Origin: Ruminococcus sp.
GTDB taxonomy: Bacteria; Bacillota; Clostridia; Oscillospirales; Acutalibacteraceae
DNA length: 5,133 nucleotides
Reading direction: 5' to 3'
Assembly (NCBI GenBank): GCA_022510985.1
Contig: JAFLSL010000098.1
Location: forward strand, 1 to 5,133
The translations under genes were made by a program, and so were the position numbers. Under the pieces are notes generated by a model. The model did no database searches, was not told the origin of the DNA, and was given only the letters and a program-made list of their open reading frames with translations. Positions 1 through 5,133 of this stretch are shown here, one piece after another; the first letter of the stretch is position 1, and every line of letters begins with the position of its first letter.

Positions 1-27
1 GCTCGTTCTGCGAAGCAGAAACTGAGC
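1..27. other. hairpin at the window edge
   Basis: TTCTGC (6-11) and GCAGAA (15-20) form a perfect 6-bp stem with a GAA loop, extended by GCTC/GAGC (1-4 with 24-27) across a small internal loop. No T run follows on the plus strand, and the minus-strand continuation lies outside the window. It may be part of a terminator or of a larger repeat together with 43-141. Reading frames entering from the left edge on the plus strand stop by position 57 and are not recognisable. Confidence 0.35.
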
Positions 28-42
28 GGAGAATATAAATTA

Positions 43-141
43 TTTTTTACTTTATAGGAGTCTGATTATCTCTTTGTTTCAATGTCTAATCAGGTCAAAT
101 TTCGCTACTCGTTACGGAACAGTTTCCTATAAAGTATAAAA
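43..141. repeat. imperfect 22-bp inverted repeat enclosing about 55 bases; possible small mobile or repeated element
   Basis: The left arm (43-64) and the reverse complement of the right arm (120-141) agree at 19 of 22 positions, including an uninterrupted 12-base core, TACTTTATAGGA against TCCTATAAAGTA. Inside lies a second hairpin, CTGATTA (62-68) with TAATCAG (87-93), so the whole could fold as a branched structure. No reading frame of note is inside. The layout resembles a MITE-like intergenic element or a structured RNA, but no target-site duplication is evident and copy number cannot be judged from one window. Confidence 0.5.
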
Positions 142-178
142 TGCCGAAAGCCGCACATTTTACTGTGCGGCTTTGGCA
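131..178 (-). terminator. probable intrinsic terminator of noc
   Basis: On the minus strand TGCCAAAGCCGCACA (178-164) pairs with 157-142 over 15 base pairs with one bulged C, around a 6-base loop. It is followed by TTTTATACTTT (141-131). The GC-rich core and the T-rich tail fit a Rho-independent terminator, 63 bases past the noc stop. The tail is interrupted by A and C. Read on the plus strand the same stem lacks a T run, so the main direction is minus. Its T tail coincides with the right arm of the inverted repeat at 43-141. Confidence 0.7.
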
Positions 179-211
179 AGGGGTTAGATAAGGAAATGGG
201 TATGAGTGGAT

Positions 212-228
212 TGGACGCTAAGCGTCCA
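212..228 (-). other. short hairpin in the noc 3' untranslated region
   Basis: TGGACGC (212-218) and GCGTCCA (222-228) form a perfect 7-bp stem with a 3-base loop, 13 bases past the noc stop. No T run follows on either strand, so it is unlikely to be a terminator by itself. It could be a stabilising or processing hairpin in the noc mRNA tail. Confidence 0.4.
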
Positions 229-241
229 TCTGGAAAGCAGT

Positions 242-1063
242 TTAGGCTGACCTTTCGGTCTGTTGTTTAGGGATTTTTACGGTATATTCTATGTAATCCC
301 CGCTGTCCTTATGCTTGCAGATTGCGTCAATTCCCGCCTGCTGCATAGTTGTGACAGCTTTGTTTATCGTATTTATAAAAATTCTGACGTCCTTAATGAC
401 TATTTTTCGCGTACCCTTTTTTTCTTTTTCGGGCAAAGCGTAGCTGTAGAGCAGACTTTCAATAAGCTCCTCGCTTTGGGCGACGTTGAGGTTTTCTGCA
501 ATTATTTTTGAGAGGGCCTCTTTTCTAAGCTCCTGATCGTAAATCCTGAGAAGTGCCCTTGCGTGACGTTCGGAAAGCCCTGCCTGAACTATCCAATCCT
601 GTTCGTCGTAGCTTAAGTTCAGAAGTCTGAGCTTGTTTGCGATAGCACTTTGGCTTTTGCCGAGCTTTTTCGCTGCCTGTTCCTGAGTAATTCCGTAACG
701 CCTTATAAGCCTTGAAATTCCTCGTGCTTCCTCGAATATTCCGAGGTCGCAGCGTTGGAGATTTTCGAGCAAAGCGAGCATAGCGGATTCGCGGTCGTTG
801 CATTTAATTACAATGCACGGAACCTTTGAGTATCCTGCCAGTACGGACGCTCGAAGTCGGCGTTCGCCTGCAATGATTTCATACTCCGACTGGCTGACTT
901 TTCGCACCGTCAGCGGCTGAAGTATTCCGTTTTCCTCAATCGATTTGGCTAAATCCCGAAGCTTGTCCTCGTCAAAGATCTTTCGTGGTTGGGTTTTGTT
1001 TGGACGAATTTTTATTGTCGGGATTTCCGTTATTCTGTTTTCGGATTTGCTAAGGTAATTCAA
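242..1063 (-). CDS. noc: ParB-family nucleoid occlusion protein Noc
   Basis: Noc is a ParB paralogue, a CTP-dependent DNA clamp. In Bacillus it binds chromosomal NBS sites and keeps the division septum off the nucleoid. From the TTG start the product has 273 residues (B. subtilis Noc is about 283). CTP-binding segments are visible: QPRKIF (25-30), GERRLRA (66-72) and ENLQRCDL (100-107). A helix-turn-helix spans about 124-150 (GITQEQAAKKLGKSQSAIAN). The C-terminal dimerisation region carries DVRIFINTI (225-233) and ends in a Noc-like KIPK. Specificity positions equivalent to Caulobacter ParB 173/179/184/201 read Q138, K144, N149, R166. Q, K and R are Noc-type; N149 departs from the usual Lys. 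Position after rsmG is the usual noc location. The frame is open to a GTG at 1120 (292 residues), but that codon lacks a ribosome binding site and overlaps the candidate promoter. A plain ParB/Spo0J role is the alternative. Confidence 0.85.
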   Translation of the reverse strand: MNYLSKSENRITEIPTIKIRPNKTQPRKIFDEDKLRDLAKSIEENGILQPLTVRKVSQSEYEIIAGERRLRASVLAGYSKVPCIVIKCNDRESAMLALLENLQRCDLGIFEEARGISRLIRRYGITQEQAAKKLGKSQSAIANKLRLLNLSYDEQDWIVQAGLSERHARALLRIYDQELRKEALSKIIAENLNVAQSEELIESLLYSYALPEKEKKGTRKIVIKDVRIFINTINKAVTTMQQAGIDAICKHKDSGDYIEYTVKIPKQQTERSA

Positions 1064-1065
1064 TA

Positions 1066-1074
1066 CCTCACCCC
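1066..1074 (-). promoter_or_regulatory. ribosome binding site that decides the noc start (TTG at 1063)
   Basis: The minus strand reads GGGGTGAGG, containing GGTGA that pairs with the 3' end of 16S rRNA, with 4 bases from the A of GGTGA to a TTG codon. This spacing is near ideal. The alternative upstream GTG (1120) has no Shine-Dalgarno-like sequence before it, so the TTG start is favoured. Confidence 0.7.
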
Positions 1075-1110
1075 GCTTTGAGGAAGTGGCTTGTCTTGCC
1101 CTGTGAGTAT

Positions 1111-1119
1111 ATAATATCA
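1111..1119 (-). promoter_or_regulatory. candidate extended -10 promoter for noc
   Basis: The minus strand reads TGATATTAT, matching the extended -10 element TGnTATAAT with one mismatch. No good -35 hexamer sits at 16-18 bases upstream; a TCGACA further up is too far away, which fits an extended -10 promoter. The predicted transcript would start near 1104 and leave a leader of about 40 bases before the TTG start at 1063. Because a terminator lies upstream at 1263-1298, noc needs a promoter somewhere between 1064 and 1262. The match is short, so this is moderate evidence only. Confidence 0.45.
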
Positions 1120-1262
1120 CGTAGATTGTGCGGAGTGTGTCGAAGTTTGAGCGATTTTTTTTAAATGTTTTGGGGGATTTTGTTGTTTAAGGGTTTTTCT
1201 GCAAGAACGCGTGCTATGAAAGTTCTTTTTTTATCGTTCATACTGCGAAACCGCTATAAAGC

Positions 1263-1298
1263 AAAAAATCGGAAAGATAAGAAACCTTATCTTTCCGA
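1263..1298 (-). terminator. intrinsic terminator after rsmG
   Basis: On the minus strand a perfect 13-bp stem (TCGGAAAGATAAG, 1298-1286, pairing with 1281-1269) closes a 4-base GTTT loop and is followed at once by six T (1268-1263). It begins about 3 bases past the rsmG stop. This is a textbook Rho-independent terminator and separates the tRNA/rRNA-modification unit from noc. Confidence 0.93.
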
Positions 1299-1301
1299 AA
1301 A

Positions 1302-2006
1302 TTATAGGGGTTTGTTTTTTATTTTACTTCCGTGTCTTGGGTATGTGTTCGGCGTCGGCTTGATTTTTTTGATTACAACGACTGTTCTCTCCCCTGCTGT
1401 GTCAAGATTGAACTCGTTTACAGATTTTACTTCTCCGCCTAGGATTTTAATTGCGGACTTTGCCTCGCTCAATTCCTCTGTGAGGTTCGGTCCCTTCATT
1501 GCAACAAAACTTCCGCCGACTTTTATAAAAGGCAGACAGTATTCGCAGAGTGTGTTGAGCCTTGCGACTGCTCTTGAAACCGCGATATCATAACGCTCTC
1601 GCTCGGGTTTTAATCTTCCTGCCTCTTCCGCACGGCTGTGGAGCGTCTTTACGCTTAGCTTGTTTTGCTCGGATACCGTGTTCAAAAAGTTTAAACGTTT
1701 GTTAAGGCTGTCGAGAAGTGTCAGGTTTATGTCAGGGCGGTAGATTTTAAGCGGAACACCCGGGAAACCGGCTCCCGTTCCGACGTCGATTACCGCCGCA
1801 TTCTCAGGAATATCGCAGTATTTTAATATCGTTAAACTGTCGGCAAAATGCTTTAGCGAAACCTCGTCGGGGTCGATAATTCGGGTGAGGTTGATTTTCT
1901 CGTTCCACTCAATCAGTTGTTTATAATAATTTTCAAATTTGAGTGCCTGTTCTTCTGATAAATCTATTCCGATTTTCTTACAGGCGGTTTTTACTAAAGT
2001 TTTCAT
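1302..2006 (-). CDS. rsmG: 16S rRNA (guanine-N7)-methyltransferase RsmG (GidB), full length
   Basis: RsmG uses S-adenosylmethionine to methylate N7 of a single guanine in the 530 loop of 16S rRNA (G527 in E. coli). Loss of the family member gives low-level streptomycin resistance in several bacteria. The 234 residues match the usual 205-240. Visible features are the N-terminal helical segment with WNEKINLT (34-41) and KHFADS (52-57), the SAM-binding motif VIDVGTGAGFPGVPLKI (72-88), the acidic-loop motif LLDSLNKR (97-104), HSRAE (123-127) and SRAVARL (144-150). The C-terminus is TPNTYPR...NKPL, as in Firmicutes homologues. The ATG lies 4 bases after mnmG. Upstream there is only a weak Shine-Dalgarno (AAAAGATGA), so translation is probably coupled to mnmG. 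A strong terminator follows just past the stop, making this the last gene of the mnmE-mnmG-rsmG unit. Confidence 0.98.
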   Translation of the reverse strand: MKTLVKTACKKIGIDLSEEQALKFENYYKQLIEWNEKINLTRIIDPDEVSLKHFADSLTILKYCDIPENAAVIDVGTGAGFPGVPLKIYRPDINLTLLDSLNKRLNFLNTVSEQNKLSVKTLHSRAEEAGRLKPERERYDIAVSRAVARLNTLCEYCLPFIKVGGSFVAMKGPNLTEELSEAKSAIKILGGEVKSVNEFNLDTAGERTVVVIKKIKPTPNTYPRHGSKIKNKPL

Positions 2007-2010
2007 ATGT

Positions 2011-3876
2011 TCATCTTTTCTGTGAAAGCCAAATTAAAAGCACGTTTATGTCAGCCGGCGAGACTCCCGAAATTCGCGATGCCTGACCGATGCTGAGCGG
2101 CTTAATTTTGTTGAGCTTTTCCTGTGCCTCGAGTCGAAGTCCCTTTATCTCGGTGTAATCAAAGCTTTCGGGCAGTTTTTTCTTTTCGAGCTTTTGCATT
2201 TGCTCAACCTGCTTGAGCTGTTTTTCAATATATCCCGCATATTTTACCTCGATCTCAACCTGTTCAAAAATATTGCTGTCGAGTTCGGGGCGGTTTTTAT
2301 CTATCGGCGTCAGGTCGCTGTAGCTAATCTGCGGTCTTCTCAGAAGGTCAACAAGCTTTGCACCCGTTGAAAGCGGTGATGTTTCACGTGAAACAAGTAT
2401 CTCGTTTATCTCTTTGCTCGGTGCAACAACTTCTTTGCTGATACGCTTTAGCTCCTGTGCTTTAAGCTCTTGCTTTTTGTTAAAGCGTTCCCAGCGGTCA
2501 TCGTTTATAAGTCCGATTTCCCGTCCTATCGGCGTTAATCGCACGTCAGCATTGTCCTGCCTTAAAATCAGACGGTATTCTGACCTCGAGGTCATCATTC
2601 TGTACGGCTCGTTCGCACCCTTTGTTACAAGGTCGTCAATTAATGTTCCGATATATGAGCTTGAGCGGTCGAGTATCATCGGCTCTTTTTCCTGAATTTT
2701 TAATGCCGCGTTAATTCCCGCAACAAGTCCCTGAGCCGCCGCTTCCTCGTAGCCTGAGCTTCCGTTAAACTGACCGGCTCCGTAAAGTCCCTCAAACTTC
2801 TTAAATTCGAGCGTTGCGTTCATTTCGGTCGGGTCAATGCAGTCATACTCTATCGCGTACGCAGGCCGCATAATTACTGCGTTTTCAAGTCCTTTTATTG
2901 TGTGGTAAAACTTCAGCTGGACTTCTTCGGGCAAAGAGGAGCTCATTCCCTGAAGATACATTTCCTCGGTATCAAGCCCGCAAGGCTCGATAAAAAGCTG
3001 ATGTCGTTTTTTCTCGCTGAATCGGACAATCTTGTCCTCTAAACTCGGGCAGTAACGCGGACCTATTCCCTCAATTTTTCCGCCGTAAAGCGGTGAGCGG
3101 TGGATATTTTCGAGGATAATTTCCTTTGTTTTTTCATTTGTCCAGCTTATATGGCATTTAACCTTGTTTTCGCCCAAATCTTCCGTATCATAGGAAAACG
3201 GTATCGGCGGTTCGTCGCCGAGTTGTTCTTCAAGCCCGGAGAAATCAATACTGCTTTTAAGCACTCGTGCAGGCGTTCCCGTTTTAAATCTTCTAAGCCC
3301 TATTCCCAAATCCTTCAGGCTCTGACCTAAAAAGCTTGCGGGAAAAATGCCGTCGGGTCCGCTTTCGTAGCTTACCTCTCCGACAAAAATCCGTCCGCCG
3401 AGATATGTTCCCGTTGCAATAATTACAGCCTTGACCTCGTATTCTGCAAGCATTCGGGTGGTTACAATATAACCGTTTTCTGTTTTCTCAAGCTTTGTTA
3501 CCTCGGCTTGGTGCAGCTCTAGGTTTTCCTGCAACTCAAGCTTGTGTTTCATCACGTCGGAATATTTTCTGCGGTCAATCTGTGCCCGAAGGGAATGAAC
3601 CGCCGGTCCCTTTCCTCTGTTGAGCATTCTGCTCTGCAAAAAGCACTCGTCGGCTGTCTTGCCCATTTCTCCGCCGAGAGCGTCAATCTCTCGGACAAGA
3701 TGCCCCTTTGCCGTGCCTCCGATTGAGGGATTGCACGGGCAGTTTCCGACAGCATCCATATTTATTGTAAACATAACGGTTTTGCAACCGAGCCGTGCTG
3801 CCGCAAGCCCCGCCTCTATTCCCGCGTGGCCTGCTCCGATTACGGCTATATCAAATTTACCCGCTTTGTAATTCAT
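2011..3876 (-). CDS. mnmG: tRNA uridine-5-carboxymethylaminomethyl(34) synthesis enzyme MnmG (GidA), full length
   Basis: MnmG is the FAD- and NADH-dependent partner of MnmE in cytoplasmic U34 tRNA modification. The 621 residues match the usual family length of about 620-630. Visible features are the Rossmann FAD motif [10 protein letters not shown] (14-23), the segment [14 protein letters not shown] (46-59) with conserved Cys47-type residues, [17 protein letters not shown] (86-102), signature 1 [11 protein letters not shown] (272-282) with the second catalytic Cys, and signature 2 [17 protein letters not shown] (367-383). A helical tRNA/MnmE-binding C-terminal domain follows (about 545-621). 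The ATG start has an AAGGAG site 5 bases upstream and sits 9 bases after mnmE. Codons 495-499 (VSRET), in the less conserved stretch between the FAD core and the C-terminal domain, are a perfect parS palindrome. The stop (TGA) is 4 bases before the rsmG start. Confidence 0.99.
   Translation of the reverse strand: MNYKAGKFDIAVIGAGHAGIEAGLAAARLGCKTVMFTINMDAVGNCPCNPSIGGTAKGHLVREIDALGGEMGKTADECFLQSRMLNRGKGPAVHSLRAQIDRRKYSDVMKHKLELQENLELHQAEVTKLEKTENGYIVTTRMLAEYEVKAVIIATGTYLGGRIFVGEVSYESGPDGIFPASFLGQSLKDLGIGLRRFKTGTPARVLKSSIDFSGLEEQLGDEPPIPFSYDTEDLGENKVKCHISWTNEKTKEIILENIHRSPLYGGKIEGIGPRYCPSLEDKIVRFSEKKRHQLFIEPCGLDTEEMYLQGMSSSLPEEVQLKFYHTIKGLENAVIMRPAYAIEYDCIDPTEMNATLEFKKFEGLYGAGQFNGSSGYEEAAAQGLVAGINAALKIQEKEPMILDRSSSYIGTLIDDLVTKGANEPYRMMTSRSEYRLILRQDNADVRLTPIGREIGLINDDRWERFNKKQELKAQELKRISKEVVAPSKEINEILVSRETSPLSTGAKLVDLLRRPQISYSDLTPIDKNRPELDSNIFEQVEIEVKYAGYIEKQLKQVEQMQKLEKKKLPESFDYTEIKGLRLEAQEKLNKIKPLSIGQASRISGVSPADINVLLIWLSQKR
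2380..2395. other. parS: parS centromere-like site (perfect 16-bp palindrome) inside mnmG
   Basis: The bases TGTTTCACGTGAAACA form a perfect palindrome identical to the parS consensus defined for Bacillus subtilis Spo0J/ParB and shared widely across bacteria. ParB loads at such sites as a CTP-dependent clamp, spreads along DNA and recruits SMC/condensin for origin segregation. Here it occupies mnmG codons 494 (last base) to 499 and is read as VSRET. The ori-proximal gene neighbourhood supports it being functional. I found no second copy in the window. Confidence 0.93.
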
Positions 3877-3881
3877 CTTAA

Positions 3882-3887
3882 CTCCTT
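3882..3887 (-). promoter_or_regulatory. ribosome binding site of mnmG, overlapping the mnmE stop codon
   Basis: On the minus strand AAGGAG lies 5 bases before the mnmG ATG, and its AA is the end of the mnmE TAA stop. This strong site fixes the mnmG start at 3876 and suggests that ribosomes finishing mnmE help initiate mnmG, which fits two proteins that act as one complex. Confidence 0.85.
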
Positions 3888-5133
3888 ATTTTCCCACGCA
3901 GAAATTGTGGAAAACATTATCGACAACAACGTCGCTAACCCTCTCGCCCGTTATTTCAAGGATGTTTTCAATCGCATCTTCTAAGGTTACCTCTACCGCG
4001 TCAAAGGTCATTCCCAATTCAAGGGCGTTTAGTGCTTCGCTAAGCGATTTCTGAGCATTTAAAGCGGCGTTTCTCTGCCTCTCGTTTGCCAGAATTCCCT
4101 CGCTGGGATTAAAACTTTCTGTTCCCGCAATTTTTGTAATCAAGGTGCAAAGCTCGTCAAAGCCCTCGCCGTTTTTCGCCGAAATTCTGACTACGTTTTT
4201 TATATTTTTCTCGATATATTTTTCGTCAAGCTTACTTTCTAAATCGGTTTTATTTATAATTGCAATAGTCTGAGCGTCCTTTATTTCTTCAATAAGACTT
4301 TTATCGTCCTCGTCGAGCGGTCGGCTCGCATCAAAAACAGAAAGCACCAAACCGCAGTTTTTTACTCGGTTTTTTGCGATATCCACTCCGATTTTCTCGA
4401 CGGTATCGTCGGTTTCTCTCATTCCCGCTGTGTCGCTCAAACGTAAAATTACGTCGCCGACAGCAACCGTTTCCTCAATAATATCTCTCGTTGTTCCGGG
4501 GATATCGGTAACGATGCTTCTGTCACGTCCCGAGAGAAGGTTCATAAGTGTGCTTTTACCTGTGTTCGGTTTTCCGGCAATAACGGTGTCTATTCCCTCT
4601 TTTACCGTTTGTCCCATATCGTAGGTTGAAATCAACTTATCTAAGTCTGATAAAACTTCTTTAAATGTATTTTTCAGTCCGTCTTCTGTTACTTCCTCGA
4701 TATCCTCCTCGGGATAATCTGCCCACGCACTCAGGTGTGCCGCGGTTGTAACCAGAGTGTTTTTTATCTTCTCTATTCTTCGCCAAAGAGCACCGTCTTT
4801 AGCCAAAAGGGCTGTTCTTGCGGCGGTTTTGCTTTTTGCGGAGATTATGTCAATTACCGCCTCAGCCTCGGTTAAATCGAGCTTTCCGTTCAAAAATGCT
4901 CTCTTTGTAAATTCTCCCGCCTGTGCAGGTGTTGCACCTGCTTCAATTACGGTTCTTAAAATTTCTCTCGTTATAAAAATTCCGCCGTGGCACGAAAGCT
5001 CCACAACATCTTCGCCCGTATAGCTTAAGGGTGCTCTGAAAACTGTTGCAATTGTCTCATCTATTTTTTCGTTATTTTTATAAACATAACCAAGTGCGGC
5101 GGTATATCCCTTCATTTGTGAAAGGGTTTTTCC
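3886..5133 (-). CDS. mnmE: tRNA uridine-5-carboxymethylaminomethyl(34) GTPase MnmE, 5' end cut off by the window
   Basis: MnmE is a K+-dependent GTPase. With MnmG it installs the (carboxymethyl)aminomethyl group on U34 of tRNAs reading split codon boxes. The window encodes the last 415 residues. The frame stays open to the edge: the residues GKTLSQ before the first in-window Met match the usual MnmE N-terminal region, so that Met (5115) is internal and roughly 40-45 residues are missing. In partial-protein numbering, the end of the folate-binding N-terminal domain contains CHGG (48-51), followed by the helical-domain segment GEFTKRAFLNGKLDLTEAEA (73-92). The G domain shows P-loop GKPNTGKS (187-194), GTTRD (213-217), DTAG (234-237), NKTD (294-297) and SAK (318-320). 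The protein ends in the expected Cys motif FCVGK, a conservative variant of FCIGK. The TAA stop overlaps the mnmG ribosome binding site. No key residue is missing. Confidence 0.98.
   Translation of the reverse strand, partial: GKTLSQMKGYTAALGYVYKNNEKIDETIATVFRAPLSYTGEDVVELSCHGGIFITREILRTVIEAGATPAQAGEFTKRAFLNGKLDLTEAEAVIDIISAKSKTAARTALLAKDGALWRRIEKIKNTLVTTAAHLSAWADYPEEDIEEVTEDGLKNTFKEVLSDLDKLISTYDMGQTVKEGIDTVIAGKPNTGKSTLMNLLSGRDRSIVTDIPGTTRDIIEETVAVGDVILRLSDTAGMRETDDTVEKIGVDIAKNRVKNCGLVLSVFDASRPLDEDDKSLIEEIKDAQTIAIINKTDLESKLDEKYIEKNIKNVVRISAKNGEGFDELCTLITKIAGTESFNPSEGILANERQRNAALNAQKSLSEALNALELGMTFDAVEVTLEDAIENILEITGERVSDVVVDNVFHNFCVGK

Noticed and set aside
60..98. TTGACC on the minus strand (98-93) with a downstream GATAAT as a promoter leading leftward out of the window
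   Set aside because: The spacer is about 22 bases, too long for a standard promoter, and no extended -10 or downstream gene supports it.
91..157. 17-codon minus-strand frame starting ATG at 157 (MCGFRHF...)
   Set aside because: It starts inside the noc terminator stem, has no ribosome binding site, and runs through the inverted-repeat arm; it is most likely fortuitous.
1203..1227. AAGAAC/GTTCTT inverted repeat followed by T run on the plus strand
   Set aside because: The stem is only 6 bp of mostly A/T with a 13-base loop, and no plus-strand gene lies upstream that would need a terminator.
1165..1593. 142-codon plus-strand open frame
   Set aside because: It runs antisense through rsmG and across the rsmG terminator, and its translation shows no recognisable domain, so it is a shadow frame.
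1755..1768. Partial match to a Noc-binding site (CCCGGGAAA core) inside rsmG
   Set aside because: Only 10 of 14 positions match and one half-site is poor. The bases encode the conserved SAM-binding loop (GFPGVP), which explains the sequence.
3100..3871. Several plus- and minus-strand open frames of 60-83 codons overlapping mnmG
   Set aside because: All lie in alternative frames of a strongly conserved mnmG reading frame and have no family resemblance.

Overview
The window is a stretch of bacterial chromosome with every recognisable gene on the minus strand. Read in the direction of transcription, from high to low coordinates, the order is mnmE (5' end cut by the window edge), mnmG, rsmG, noc. 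This order is classic for the replication-origin side of Firmicutes chromosomes. Moderate GC, Shine-Dalgarno sites of the AAGGAG/GGTGA type, a Noc-type ParB paralogue and a perfect Firmicutes-type parS site all suggest a member of the Clostridia. The species cannot be fixed from this sequence.

Region 1302-5133 is a tight gene cluster. mnmE and mnmG are 9 bases apart, and mnmG and rsmG are 4 bases apart. MnmE (K+-dependent GTPase) and MnmG (FAD protein) form the complex that modifies the wobble uridine of certain tRNAs. RsmG methylates a guanine of 16S rRNA. All three therefore serve translation. A strong intrinsic terminator (13-bp stem plus six T) directly after rsmG closes the unit.

Region 242-1120 holds a ParB/Noc-family gene, apparently transcribed on its own. 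A candidate extended -10 promoter lies just upstream, and the best-supported start is a TTG at 1063 with a good ribosome binding site. Its DNA-recognition residues are of the Noc type at three of four specificity positions. A perfect 16-bp parS palindrome (2380-2395) lies inside mnmG and encodes Val-Ser-Arg-Glu-Thr. It is a probable loading site for a ParB/Spo0J protein that is not encoded in this window.

Region 1-241 has no convincing gene. It contains a terminator hairpin for noc (142-178), a 22-bp imperfect inverted repeat enclosing about 55 bases (43-141), and smaller hairpins at 1-27 and 212-228. This is the least explained part of the window. The rest is well-conserved housekeeping sequence, and I found no evidence of a new multi-gene system.
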